Origin: Verrucomicrobiaceae bacterium
Lineage (GTDB): Bacteria > Verrucomicrobiota > Verrucomicrobiia > Verrucomicrobiales > Akkermansiaceae
DNA: 35,385 nt
Reading direction: 5' to 3'
Assembly (NCBI GenBank): GCA_027487435.1
Contig: JAIYDP010000109.1
Coordinates: forward strand, 1-35,385
Part shown: positions 1 to 9,325 of the stretch, one piece after another
Layout of the letters: each line of letters begins with the position of its first letter
How positions within the stretch are numbered: position 1 is the stretch's first letter
Translations under genes and position numbers: made by a program
Notes under the pieces: model-generated
The model's database searches: none
What the model was told of the DNA's origin: nothing
Seen by the model: only the letters and a program-made list of their open reading frames with translations

Positions 1-733
1 GGGGCTGGAGTCAGCGGGGGACGGGCCGTTGAGGGTGCCGATGAGCATCCCCATCGCTGGGGGGGGGGGGGGGGGGTCATGGACGGGTTCGAAAAGAGAC
101 GGCACTGTCGAGGCCTGAGACTTGCTGGCCGATGAGGGTCTGAACGGTCGACATCAGGTCGTCGCACTCGAGCAAAAAGCGCTCCATGTCTGCGCGGCGT
201 CAGCGGCGGCAGCGTCGGACGTGACCTGGGACGTTGTACAACGAGTCCGGCAGCTCCTCGTCGATCCTGCTGATCTCCTCGTCCAGGTCCTCGTACGCAT
301 TGTGGCCAGCCTCAAGCTTGATCGCCAGCGACGCGAGGTTCTGCACGCTGACTTGAAGCCTTTCGGCGGGTCAGCGGCGCAGCAAGCGGCGACGCACCTC
401 TCGATGTCGCTCGCCGCGCTCCTCCCGTCCCCCATCGCAATCGACTTGAGCCGACCGACGTTGCGAAGGTTCTGCGGCGGGGGCCTCTGAAAGCTGTCCA
501 TCACAGCCATGCTGTTGGCTGGCGCGTCAGCCCTGGAGGGTCCATGCGGCGCACTCCTTTGGGGGGGGCCCCCTCTGGAAGCAAAGCGCGAGGGGTCGAC
601 GCTGGAGGCCCGGGGGGGTCCAGCGAACTGCCCGGGGAGGGGCGACGCCGCCGTGAGGAAAGTAGCGCTTGGGGCCCTTCGCATCAGTTTGAGATGGCTT
701 TGACTTGACCTTGATGGCTGTTTGACTTGACAT
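1..733 (-). CDS. Unknown protein with acidic helical segment, partial (runs off left edge)
   Basis: I do not recognise this protein. Exons in frame on the minus strand are 733-647, 627-398, 359-226, 189-85 and 56-1, separated by introns of 19, 38, 36 and 28 nt, giving 204 codons before the window ends. The N-terminus is basic and low-complexity (starts MSSQTAIKVKSKPSQ), followed by a Pro/Arg/Ser-rich stretch. An acidic, probably helical segment (NLASLAIKLEAGHNAYEDL) comes next. The 38- and 36-nt introns have good GT-AG ends and join clean coding sequence. The 19-nt intron and the last one, which is mostly a C run, are less certain; without the last one the protein ends at a TGA at about 77-79. 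An in-frame upstream ATG at 877 is an alternative start. The middle exons are reliable, the ends are not. Confidence 0.55.
57..84 (-). other. Candidate 28-nt intron made mostly of a C run
   Basis: On the minus strand this reads gtccatgac, then a long run of C, then ag. Removing it joins two in-frame coding stretches of the partial gene. The plus strand shows about 18 consecutive G. Similar but shorter C runs sit in several introns of neighbouring genes, which supports reading it as an intron. The run length may be affected by sequencing error. Confidence 0.4.
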
Positions 734-985
734 TCTCTGCTCTCTTTGCTCGCAGTGGACAGCGTCATGCCGTGATGGGGGGGTTGAAGGGAGGGTGGGG
801 GTGGGGATGTGTTTGACGCGGGGCGTTGAATGAGACGGAGCAACAGAGGGCCGAGCGGTTGCGCGCTGTGCTTCCATCCCCCCCACCCAGCCGCAAGCGC
901 AAGCGAGATAGAGAGGGGGGGGGGGAGGTACTTTACAAAATTCACAAAGAGTTTTCAAAATCAACTCGCGGCCGGCGAGAGGCCG
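734..985. other. Short spacer between two minus-strand genes
   Basis: No convincing gene is visible. The spacer has G/C homopolymer runs (for example near 913-926) and an open minus-strand frame that could be a 5' extension of the leftmost gene from an ATG at 877. It probably holds that gene's promoter and 5' leader. Confidence 0.35.
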
Positions 986-1713
986 TCATCGCGTGGGGCC
1001 CTGCAGCAGGACGATGTCCTTGAGGCGGCTGATCTCGTTCTCCGCATGCATCCGCTTGATCCTCTCCTCCGCAAGCGTCCGCTCGAGCCGCAGCATCCTC
1101 TCGTTGAAAGAGTCCGACGTGCGGTACGACGACGCGTACGACGACGCGTACGACGACGCGTACGACGACCCGCTCGCGGCGCTGATCTGAGACGCCCCGT
1201 CACCATCTTTTTGACTTTGGCTCCGTCGGCTGTGGCCTGACCGTTGGCTGCTTCCCGTCGGAGGGCGCCTGGAGTCGGCTAGGGCGGTCAGGGACAAAGG
1301 GCAGGGGTGCTGCTACATCGCTTGGAAGTGGATGAGAGCTGAGAGGCCGCTTGAGATACGACGCTCTTGGAGTCGCTATGGCGATCGTTCGGATGCAGGC
1401 CTCGTGAGAGGCTAATTTCGGACCCTGCCTGCGACTCGTCATTTCTCGGATTAAACACTTTGAGCGGCTTTGAGTCTACACGAGAGGATCCAGAGGCAGA
1501 GGGAAGCCTTCTTGGGGCACTTGAGCTTCTGAGGCCTCTGGCTTGGGGAGGGAGGGGGGGAATGGACGCGCCTCCTGGTCCGTAAAGTTCAAATGCAATC
1601 GACGCTTGCTCTTCTCGAAGCACTCGCCGGCGCCATTGAGAGTCTTGCTGAGTGGGACTAAAATCGCGCATATACTTCGATTGCAACACACTCAACTTCA
1701 ACTTCGATGTCAT
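986..1713 (-). CDS. Unknown 229-residue Ser-rich protein with C-terminal coiled coil
   Basis: Two exons, 1713-1317 and 1278-986, are joined across a 38-nt GT-AG intron (1279-1316) in phase 1. The ATG at 1713 opens MTSKLKLSVLQSKYMRDF, and the frame ends at TGA 986-988. The first half contains a short charged segment (WRRRVLREEQASIAFELYG). The middle is Ser/Arg-rich and likely disordered. A tandem (ASSY)n repeat follows, and the last 40 residues (ERMLRLERTLAEERIKRMH) form a strong heptad-like coiled coil. I do not recognise the family; a cytoskeletal or ciliary scaffold would fit the composition but that is a guess. The gene is divergent from the RRM gene, with 205 bp between the two starts. 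Confidence 0.7.
1125..1169 (-). repeat. 12-nt tandem repeat inside coding sequence
   Basis: Three perfect copies of tacgacgacgcg (plus strand) run from 1125 to 1160, with a partial fourth copy to 1169. On the coding (minus) strand the unit encodes Ala-Ser-Ser-Tyr, so copy-number changes add or remove four residues without a frameshift. The repeat sits just before the coiled coil. Confidence 0.9.
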
Positions 1714-1918
1714 GTCCGTTAGTTAACTAAAAATCAATTTTAACTAACCAATGAATGATGTTGTTATCTATCGCATGGCATCCGTTGTTTTCATCCTAAT
1801 AAATCTGTTTTTCTGAAAGAAAAAACATCCAAAAAGGCCCTTTTCTGTGCTGGAATTTCAAATGTATCTCTTTCAAAACTCCCATCTAAAAGTTCATCAT
1901 ATCTGTTATTTTAGACGA
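1714..1918. promoter_or_regulatory. AT-rich divergent promoter with 9-bp inverted repeat
   Basis: This 205-bp, markedly AT-rich spacer lies between the start codons of two divergent genes. An inverted repeat, GTTAGTTAA (1718-1726) and TTAACTAAC (1740-1748), lies directly upstream of the minus-strand ATG. The left arm also begins a 12-bp palindrome, TTAGTTAACTAA. This could be a shared regulator site; no family is assigned. Confidence 0.4.
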
Positions 1919-2384
1919 ATGACTGATCCCACCACTCCTCCCAGAATTGATTTTCAAGTTTTTGTCGGCAACATCGTGGCGCCCACCTGTTCTGCTCTCA
2001 CAGATTTAGTCACACCGAACGAGTTCGAAGGCACTGAGTGACGCGTTTGCGACCCATGAGGGGTTTGTGCGCGCTTACGTTGTGAGAGAAAAAGAGACAA
2101 GTGCCTCCACAATGGACGCTCTGACAGCGAAGGGAAGCCCAAGGGGTTCGGCTTTGTCGCTTTCTCCAATTCTGAGGCAGCTGACAAGATTCTTGCCGAC
2201 AAGCCCGATTTGGTTCCAACCAACCCCTCCGTGTTTGACTCCACAGGAGCTTGACGGCCGCAAGCTGCGTCTCGAGCCCGCTACCTCGAAAACTACTCCC
2301 GGCATTGGCGGCGATCAAGCGAGAGCGTTTGCCCGCACGGCTATCGCCGGTGTTCGTGTGTTGACCCGATTCTTGAGGTTTTGA
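1919..2384 (+). CDS. Small single-RRM RNA-binding protein
   Basis: Exons 1919-1975, 2010-2100, 2133-2212 and 2247-2384 are joined across introns of 34, 32 and 34 nt, giving 121 residues. The spliced product is one canonical RNA recognition motif: RNP2 VFVGNI (residues 14-19), helix 1 (SKALSDAFATHEGFVRAYVV), RNP1 KGFGFVAF (53-60), then ELDGRKLRLEPA for the last strands. Only the spliced reading gives this order, which supports the introns. The second intron uses an aag acceptor and is the least certain. A short basic tail follows the RRM, so this resembles a minimal RRM protein; its RNA target cannot be inferred. It lies tail-to-tail with the SET gene, with only 23 nt between the two stops. 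An in-frame ATG at 1847 is possible but looks like leader sequence. Confidence 0.85.
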
Positions 2385-2407
2385 GTGAAGGTGGAAGCAC
2401 GAGGGCC

Positions 2408-5237
2408 TTATGATTGTACACCAGCTTGGTCGCTCGCAATTACAGCCTTTTGGGACGACCGACAATTCGCTGCCCCGCATCGGCATTTCTTTCGAAGGTT
2501 CTCCATTTGATAATCTTCCCGATTAGCACCCCCCCCCCCCTTCCTCCGTACCAAACGTTAGCTCCGTCCCAGCAGGGAGGTCCCGTTTTGCGAAAATGCC
2601 CACGACGGTCTCCCCAAGCGAGGACCACTTCTGGGTGTAGCAGTTCGGGTCGCAGGAGTGGTTGAGAAAGCGCGCGACGCACGCCTGCACTGTCAGGCCA
2701 CCAAAGCAAAAGGGGGGGGCTACTTTTCGGGACGCGTCAAGGACCTCGAACGGGTCCTGCGAGATTCGCATGAAGTACGAGTTGCGCTCCTCTGCGTACA
2801 GCTCCGCCGAGTCAGAGCGAGAGGGAGGGGGGGTACTTCTTTGCGCTTGTTGTACTCCGTCTCGTTCAGGACCTCCCCCATGTACTCCTGCGGCGCTAAG
2901 GCGTACAAAGACGAGGAAAAACGGCAACAAAAGTACCCTGCGTGATGTCCTCTAACGAGCGGAAGCCCCACCCACGACCGTTTTCCGTCTTTTTGAAAGT
3001 AAAAACAAAAAAGACGCACATCAAACCTTGAAGAGCTCAAATTTGATGTAGTCACGCTTTTGAAACCGTTGGTTCTTGCAGTCGTCTTTGCAAGGGCAGT
3101 GCCCTGGCGTGCATTCTGTCAGGCTCGACCTACACGTATCAGCGCACGCCCCGCAGGGGGGGGGTGTGCCTGTTGACGCAGCTGTCGGTGGCACAACCGG
3201 GGCGGCCAGGACGGAAGACGCAGTGGCAACTGTGGACGTCCTCAACCTGCGGCGTGAGGCCACGACGCCGCTTCAAGTTTGACCACAGCATACGGTCGGT
3301 GGGCGATGAGGTTTCGGCTGAGGTCCCAATACGGCGCTGTGGGTCAGACGCGGCTCACGGGGTAAAGGGACTCACCAGGCACATCGCCACCGCCCGTTCG
3401 GATCATGAACTGGCGCTGTGAGCGAACGGACGCGAGACGCAGACATCAACGTGCAGCAGCTCGGGCAGACTCAACTTGGGTGGCTCTTCGTGCAGGCGAA
3501 TGATGATTTTGCTGTCCTCGCCACGCTCAAACGACATCCACTGTTGCACGACGGCCTTCTCCTGCCGCAGCTGCAGCTCCGCCTCCTTCTCCAGCGACGG
3601 AGCATCCGCCTCCACGCCGCTCAGGCTTGCAATCAAAGAATCAAATGCCGCGTGCTCGTCAACGGGGTTGGAGAGCAGCGGGCGGTACTGCTGCATTTTT
3701 GAAAATGCCATGATGGCGCGCTCCATGTTGCGCGACCCCACAAAGCTGCGACGAACAAACGAGGCGAGGGACGCGACGCAGAGCTTTGCCAGGCGGGCGA
3801 TGAAGCTGTAGATTTGGACGATGTCCTCAGACAAGGCGTCGCAGGTCTCGTCGTAGGGGTACAGCTGCGGCGTCAGGGCCGTGACGGGGGGGTCCTACTT
3901 TTGATCCAGTCGCGACAAAATTGTTGATAAAAGAGCTCAAGTGGACGTGCACGGAGGGATGGAAAATGGCCTCTTCAAGCCTCCGGTCCTCCATGAGCGT
4001 CGACATGACCGAAAATGCGGTCAGACAAGACTCTGACAGCTTCGACGAGTTGAACTGCTGTTTGTTCCCCAAAAACGCAAGCAGGCTCAGGACGTACCCG
4101 CGCTGCAGCGTCAGCCACCAAGCGCGAGCGAAGAGGCACCAGCAGGTCGGGGTCGCGCAGGAGGACTTCGCGGACGCTTGGGGTGTCTATCATATAGTCA
4201 AAAAGGTCGAGGGCCCGCTCGGCGCCGCGGCTCAAACAGGTGAGGTGGCTCTGCAGTGGCGTGAGCGGGCGGTAGGAGGGGGGGTGGACTTTAAAAAATT
4301 GGGGGAATTTTGGATGCCTGGAGAACTCCTGCAAGATGATGTCGGAGTACTCTTGAATGTCCTCGTAGCAGACGAAGCCGAAGAGGAGGAAGTCGAGGCT
4401 GTGGTGCATGAAGTACTTGGTCTTGATGGCCTCCGCCTTGGAGTTGAAATGCTCGAGGAAGTAGAGGAAGAACTGGACGGAGTACTGGCACTTGAGCATG
4501 GAGACGTAGATGAAGGGGCGCCAGGCGATCATGCTGCGGTCGCTTAGGGAGTGGGAGGGGGGTTGTCGGGGGGGGGGGGGGGATGGAGGGATGAGGGGGG
4601 TATGGGAGCAACCTTTCCATGTTCTGGAGGCAGATGGAGAGATAGAGGGGGAGGCTGACGCTTGCGTCTTCTAACTCTATTGGCTGTGCGTAGATGACGG
4701 TCTTGCAAATTGCGTTGCCGATGAGGTCCAAGAGGACATCGTTCGAAAAGAGCTCGTTGAGAGCCTCCATGACACTCACTTTCACCGTGGCAAACTCTAA
4801 CTGCGTCAAGACAACGAGGCGGGGGCCAAACGAGCGATTTGGACCAACAATGCGATGAACTTCAACGTCGTGGCAAGATCCGAGGGCTCCTCAGCGCAGA
4901 GCTGCCGAAACAAGAACAGAGACAGGTCAAAGTTCTCAGCTTGTAGAGCTTGAATCCGCAAGCGGACACCTGGAGTACCTTTTTGTACGGAAAGGTGCTT
5001 CAAAACTTGCTCAAATGTAATCTCTGAGATCGGCCGCGCGAACAGCTTCTTCTCCTCGGCATCCTTGGGCTTTTCCTTCTTCACAGGTTTCTGTGGTTTA
5101 GTTATCTTTTCAGGTCGTAGAGCCTCTGTCCTAGATGGAGAAAATTGTCTCTTCCGTACACGAGCACGACCATATTCAGAGAAGTCTATCTCCGCGGATT
5201 GATACAGTTTCCGGAGTTCTCGCACAGATCCTGGCAT
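2408..5237 (-). CDS. AWS-SET-post-SET histone lysine methyltransferase (H3K36 type) with long helical N-terminal region
   Basis: Fifteen exons on the minus strand (5237-4845, 4800-4613, 4533-4290, 4250-4140, 4102-3899, 3864-3445, 3415-3376, 3336-3284, 3246-3170, 3129-3027, 2988-2937, 2895-2837, 2801-2724, 2684-2552, 2514-2408) join in frame into 753 residues. The last 200 residues are unmistakable. The AWS cysteines include CHCVF and [13 protein letters not shown]. The SET domain has [31 protein letters not shown] and GTELTFDY, covering the AdoMet-binding NHSC and the catalytic Tyr. Post-SET is CRCGAANC. This order is typical of Set2/NSD/ASH1 enzymes that methylate H3 Lys36. Residues about 70-520 are helical and hydrophobic with no family I recognise; no PHD, PWWP, WW or SRI region is visible. 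If the two halves were separate genes, the stop and start would overlap as ATGA at 3403-3406, so I call one gene with a 29-nt intron (3416-3444). One intron is GC-AG. Confidence 0.85.
3130..3169 (-). other. GC-AG intron inside the AWS domain
   Basis: The 40-nt intron begins gcacacccccc and ends gtgtag. Removing it joins CVNR to SSLTEC exactly as the AWS spacing demands, and the downstream frame is kept. No GT donor nearby gives the right frame. Confidence 0.75.
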
Positions 5238-5619
5238 CGATTGCTGACAAGTAACTCTAACTGAATGTTGTGTCTGTTAATTTTGGTTCATTCTCGTTGC
5301 TTCCTTTGGGGACTTTTTTCTAGGCAAAATGCAGCAAGAAAGATAAATGATTCATCTCGATCGGAAATGTTGAACTTGCGATACTGCTACAAATTTCTTG
5401 TTGCCTGCTGGCAGACACCACCGTTTCTCATTTTTCTCATGTATCCCCTATTTATTTCTTTTGAATTTGCTGCTCTTAAAACACTACATTTTATCTTGTC
5501 AAATTTTAGAGTTGGATTGTCAGTCAACTTTTGACAACTCTAAACTTTCAATTGCTGCAATGAAATCATTTTGAATCATCATATTCTGCCTTTATTGGGG
5601 CACAGTCTTCCAACGCGCG
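5238..5619. promoter_or_regulatory. AT-rich divergent intergenic region
   Basis: This spacer separates the starts of the SET gene (minus) and the PEHE gene (plus) and should hold both promoters. I see no gene: the longest plus frame (5265-5534) is hydrophobic, AT-driven and has no family features. The 13-mer CCTTTGGGGACTT occurs at 5303-5315 and again at 5692-5704 inside the next gene's probable second exon; I cannot say whether it has a role. Confidence 0.45.
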
Positions 5620-7218
5620 ATGTCCTCTTTTTGTAGTCATTACTTTTTAACTTTGGACGAAATTTTGGCTGAATTCTAAAGGTCGATGCTCCCTTTGGGG
5701 ACTTGCAACTTCTGAGTCAGCTGCGTCAGTATCGAAAGACTGCTTCAGATTTCACCCGAATATTCAAGTACCACTACACATGGATTCTGGAACTCTTGCC
5801 CTAAAGCTTCTTCTTCTTGGGTTTCTCAGGAAGGAATGTGAAGACATTCGTGAGGACCATAGGTACTTTAGACTCTCCTATACCATCCCTTTCTGCAGAA
5901 ATATGAATCAGTAACGCCGACTTCTGAATGAAATAGACACATCGTGGACTCCATTTTGTCTGAAGAAGGGAGCGTGAGCTTTCCTGCCGACTTTGATGAC
6001 GAAGACGATTGTGCCCGAACTGCCGCGCTTACAAAGCCCCGCCGTCACAGAAAAGTCGTGGGCTCCCGTTATTGTGCATCGAAGCTGATGGAGCAAGGTG
6101 TTGAAGACAGTGTAATTGGTTTGAAATGTTTGCAATGCATTTTTACAACCTAGACATCGTGGCTCCTATCAGTGGGACTTGCATCGAGTTCCTCGTGGGT
6201 ACAAGTTTATCGAAATCTGAGTTATGTCATTCTGTTTTTGACGAGAACGTTGTGTTTCAGATTGAGAGGGATTCGGGTGTGCTGTTGGACAGCAGCTCAG
6301 ACGATGATTACTCCTCGGATGGGGACAGCACAGATTACGACAGTGATGACTATGATTTGGGCGAAAGTCTGGGCTTCCGTGATGATGGGTGGAACTCTGC
6401 GTCTATGAAGGATTTGAGCACAGATGTTGCGTCTCCTGTGACGTCTGTGTCTCCTCTCCAGATCAAGAGCAACATGCTGTTGAAGCGGAAGAGAAGCAGT
6501 GCGTCATACGAGTCAAGGATGTGCGACAGCGCTATTCTTCTTTGACAACGCAGGAGGAAGTATCGTGGACTTTCTCCGCTTGACTTGAGCACGCCGAGGA
6601 AAGGGATTGAGTATTCGGAGATTTTGCGAACTCCTTCACATGGTTTTGACTATTTTTGTTTGCTCATTACGCTAGACTCTCTGGTATCTCCTGCAGGGCG
6701 GCGAAAATCGTTTGACATAGATGACGTCGTGGTTCCTTCGAATTGGCAAAATCAGGCAGGTGAGGGACGTCCTGCAAAGAAGACGAATATCAGCACGCCG
6801 TCGTGGCGGTCGCGGCCTCTGGCCTCTGCTGCATTGAGCGGATCTCGATTGAATGCGAAGACTGTTGAAGTGCAAAGCTCTGAGGTCTCGATGCTCTTTT
6901 CAAATGTTAATCGAGCAGGAGGACACTAGCGATGAGGCGTACATTGAGCGTCATGTTAAACTGGAGGCGGACGAGAGGAAGTTGCACATGCCGATTCTTC
7001 TCAGACGAATTCGAAAGAACACAACGCAAGGCCGCGAGTCGGAGCCTCTCGGTCAGTGTGACACTGAAAAACGAACAAAATTGTTGTCCCCTCGTCGCTG
7101 TAATGGAGGGAAAGGCAAGCTTCTCAAAACTGAGCACGAGAAGCATCAAATGTCTCCAGTGCACTCCTCCGTTGAGCCCTCATTGTTTGGGGCTCAGGTC
7201 CCGCGCATTGCTGCTTAA
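5620..7218 (+). CDS. PEHE-domain protein, KANSL1/MSL1-like scaffold of a MOF-type acetyltransferase complex
   Basis: The C-terminal half is recognisable as a PEHE domain. FDIDDVVVPSNW and ISTPSWR match the KANSL1 pattern (VVIP..., ILTPSWR), and EDTSDEAYIERHVKLEADER matches the acidic end of the domain. In animals KANSL1 and MSL1 use this region to bind the MYST acetyltransferase MOF. Exons I trust: 5937-6118, 6590-6642, 6697-6884 and 6916-7218, with introns of 54 and 31 nt between the last three. The 5' end is modelled as 5620-5632, 5682-5767, 5807-5862 and an optional 12-nt microexon 5899-5910. The middle starts at 6154 and encodes a Ser/Asp-rich acidic tract (DSSSDDDYSSDGDSTDYDSD), then changes frame before 6564 through a junction I could not resolve. 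A start at 5780 is an alternative. It ends tail-to-tail with the PDZ gene, 122 nt away. Confidence 0.75.
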
Positions 7219-7340
7219 CATGGGTTGTATTGCTAGTGTACATATAAAAGGCCCAGCCTTTCGCATGTCATCCTCCATCTGCTTGTTTACAGCGTCATGT
7301 TTGATAAAAAAGTGAAAACAAGGAGCGGCTGGTGCGCTGG

Positions 7341-8512
7341 TTAAGTGTAGAAGAAGCTTGTCGTCGACGGCTCGCCGACGGCTGACGACAGCATCGACGA
7401 GTGGCCATCGTTGAGCAGCGGGATCAGCTCCCGAAGTGTCGCGACGTGGGAGTCGAGGTACCTTAGGAGCGTGAGCTCAAGCAGGGGGGGGGAGCAACTT
7501 CTGAGCCTCTTCCGCACGCAATTTCTCTTGGCGAAGACGCTTCCGCAACTCTTCATCGCGGCTCCTATAAAACGTGATCTCGCCGACGAGCCGCTGCATC
7601 TCCTTCTGCATCTCGAGCACTCGCCGCTCCAGCCCGTCCCGCTTCGACCTCTCGTCGAGAATATCCGACTCGAAACGCCTCTCCATGTGGGATTTCTCCT
7701 CGAGGAACCTCCGCTTCAACTCTTCAATGGCTCGACTTCGGTCCACTTGTGTGCCCCGCTGAGAGTCCGCTTGCACTGCAATGAGTGCCTTCTCCGCGCT
7801 GATTCGCCCACGCTCGGCCTCGGCCGCTTGCTGCTGAGACTTAAGCAACAACTCCTCCAATCGCCGGGTTTCGTCGCTCCCCTTCTAGTGGAATCAGCAG
7901 AGGGAGAGATCATCTCACGTCAGAGACTTGCGAGCGGGCACGAATTCGCTCGTACTCGCTGCGGAGTGAGTGGATGACGGCGTCGCTCTGCCGAAGTTGT
8001 GCGCGAAGCTTCTCAATTTCTTCTTTAAACCCCTGATCCTTCTTGATAGATTCAAAGTACTCAGGCGATCCCCTCACAAGCTCCACATCATAGTAGTACA
8101 GCTCAGTGCCTGTGCTGCGCTGGAACGCCAGCGTCACGTACGACCCTTGCGGCCCCAAAATCCAGCCCCTAAGCGCCGAAAGAGGTTTGTTCGTGAGGTC
8201 CTCGCCGTTCACTTTAACAATAACATCCCCCTCTCGTATGACGCCAGACCGCTCCGCAGAGCCTCCCTTCACAAGCGACGCCACGTAGAACTTGCCAGCT
8301 TTTTCTTGCAGAAAGAAGATGCCGACCCCTGCAAGTTCCGCGTTGCCCGCAGCAGTGAGACGCTTGTCGTCGTCTCTGGAGGTCCTCTTTTCTGCGGAGG
8401 CCCGTTTTGAATCCATGGGGAAGTTTGGCAGCGATCGACGAAGCGCCATGACGTCTTGGAGTTCCGCACTGTGCCCAAATCGCGCTTGCGACGCGCTGCA
8501 GCGCGGTGTCAT
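7341..8512 (-). CDS. PDZ domain plus coiled-coil protein
   Basis: Exons 8512-7919, 7884-7499 and 7461-7341 are joined across introns of 34 and 37 nt, giving 366 residues. Residues 60-133 form a PDZ domain: carboxylate-binding loop GVGIFF (62-67), then FYVASLVKGGSAERSGVIR, GDVIVKVNGEDL and GSYVTLAFQR. This fold binds C-terminal peptides of partner proteins. From about residue 155 to 330 the sequence is a continuous charged coiled coil (ERRFESDILDERSKRDGLE), followed by a short tail. No membrane segment, signal peptide or second PDZ is seen, so it is likely a cytoplasmic scaffold. The second intron carries a C run. Methionines at residues 1, 22 and 33 are possible starts; I keep the longest. 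The partner is unknown. Confidence 0.85.
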
Positions 8513-8666
8513 GCGCGCATTGCGTCAGTATCGTGTACTTCATTCCCAAACATACACCCGCTCAGCAGGAGGTCCTCTACCTGGTCGACACTCCGTCCAT
8601 GCGTGGCTTGCGCCAAGGCCCATTGTCTCAAGCCGACTCATCATTTCAAACCGGCCCACGATCCTC

Positions 8667-8986
8667 TCAGTCGGTGCACCCAATTTGCTGCAGGAGGGTG
8701 AGCAGCTTCGTCATTAAGTCGCGATAGTCGTCTGCAGTAGCCTCCGCAGGGCCAAACCGAAAGCGCTCGTACGTTGCGACGTAGAGGGCGCATGTCTTCG
8801 GCTGGAGGCTCGGGAACTCTGATTTCAGGCCCTCGATGTATTCTGCGACGGTCGCAGTCGGAGACCGCATGAAAGCGTCCCTTTTGAACTGGACTGCCTG
8901 GCCTGTGTGTGAGGAGCAAACGCGCGAGTTCGACCGATGATGAGGTGAGAGCGAGCAATCGACGTCTTGAAGTGAACGCTGGACAT
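8667..8986 (-). CDS. Small unknown globular protein
   Basis: Exons 8986-8935 and 8902-8667 are joined across a 32-nt intron (8903-8934), giving 95 residues. The spliced protein begins MSSVHFKTSIARSHLIIG and has helical segments AEYIEGLKSEFPSL and YRDLMTKLLTLLQQIGCTD, with ALYVATYERFRFGP between them. It looks like a conserved, compact helical protein with no signal peptide or membrane segment, but I cannot name the family. A shorter version could start at the ATG at 8870. An in-frame ATG at 9034 would extend it. The chosen start overlaps the start of the plus-strand Cys-rich gene in a shared CATG, so one of the two starts may be wrong. Confidence 0.65.
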
Positions 8987-9325
8987 GCCGTCAGCGGAGT
9001 CTGCATCTCTCAGACAAGATCGGTGAAGAGCCACAAGGATCAGACCATCCTATCGGAATGCAGCGGCGCCGATCTGGGGTGCATATCGTGTCCTTTGCGC
9101 GCCTTGTTTCCGCATGTAGAACACTGTACATCGCCGGGGACACATAATTTCGAGAGAGAGGCATGTAGTTCCGAGGAATGTATGCCAGACTACGCTTCCT
9201 CCATTCCGTTCTAGATTGCGAAACTGCGAAGAGAATCAAGACCTGCAGCTCTCAGTGATGGTCCTTTCATCGCAGTAAACTGTGAAAAAACCGACTGCGA
9301 AAATGACGAGGATGTTCAAGTCTGA
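8985..9325 (+). CDS. Small Cys/His-rich protein, possible zinc-binding, acidic tail
   Basis: Exons 8985-9022, 9064-9207 and 9241-9325 are joined across GT-AG introns of 41 and 33 nt, giving 88 residues ending at TGA 9323-9325. Visible features are paired cysteines and histidines (CISCPLRALFPHVEHC, then CSSEEC), a further Cys pair (VNCEKTDCENDEDVQV) and an acidic C-terminus. The Cys/His spacing suggests one small zinc-stabilised domain, but I do not recognise it. Both introns keep frame and have typical length for this locus, which is the main support. The first exon, and so the start, is weak because it overlaps the start of the opposite gene. The stretch 9326-9454 holds only the leader of the next gene. 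Confidence 0.5.

Noticed and set aside
61..76. Long G run as a possible G-quadruplex or assembly artefact
   Set aside because: Its position before an AG acceptor on the coding strand, and similar runs in other introns, fit an intron better; run length remains uncertain.
122..490. Plus-strand 122-codon frame
   Set aside because: It is antisense to exons and introns of the leftmost minus-strand gene, which keeps frame across two good introns.
830..1240. Plus-strand frame encoding repeated RRRV units
   Set aside because: It is the opposite strand of the ASSY 12-nt repeat in the minus-strand coiled-coil gene.
3921..4547. Plus-strand acidic 208-codon frame
   Set aside because: It is antisense to exons 3-5 of the SET gene; Glu/Val runs come from the reverse of Leu/His/Phe codons.
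5265..5534. Plus-strand 89-codon hydrophobic frame
   Set aside because: The region is AT-rich and intergenic; the hydrophobicity follows from base composition and no splice context supports it.
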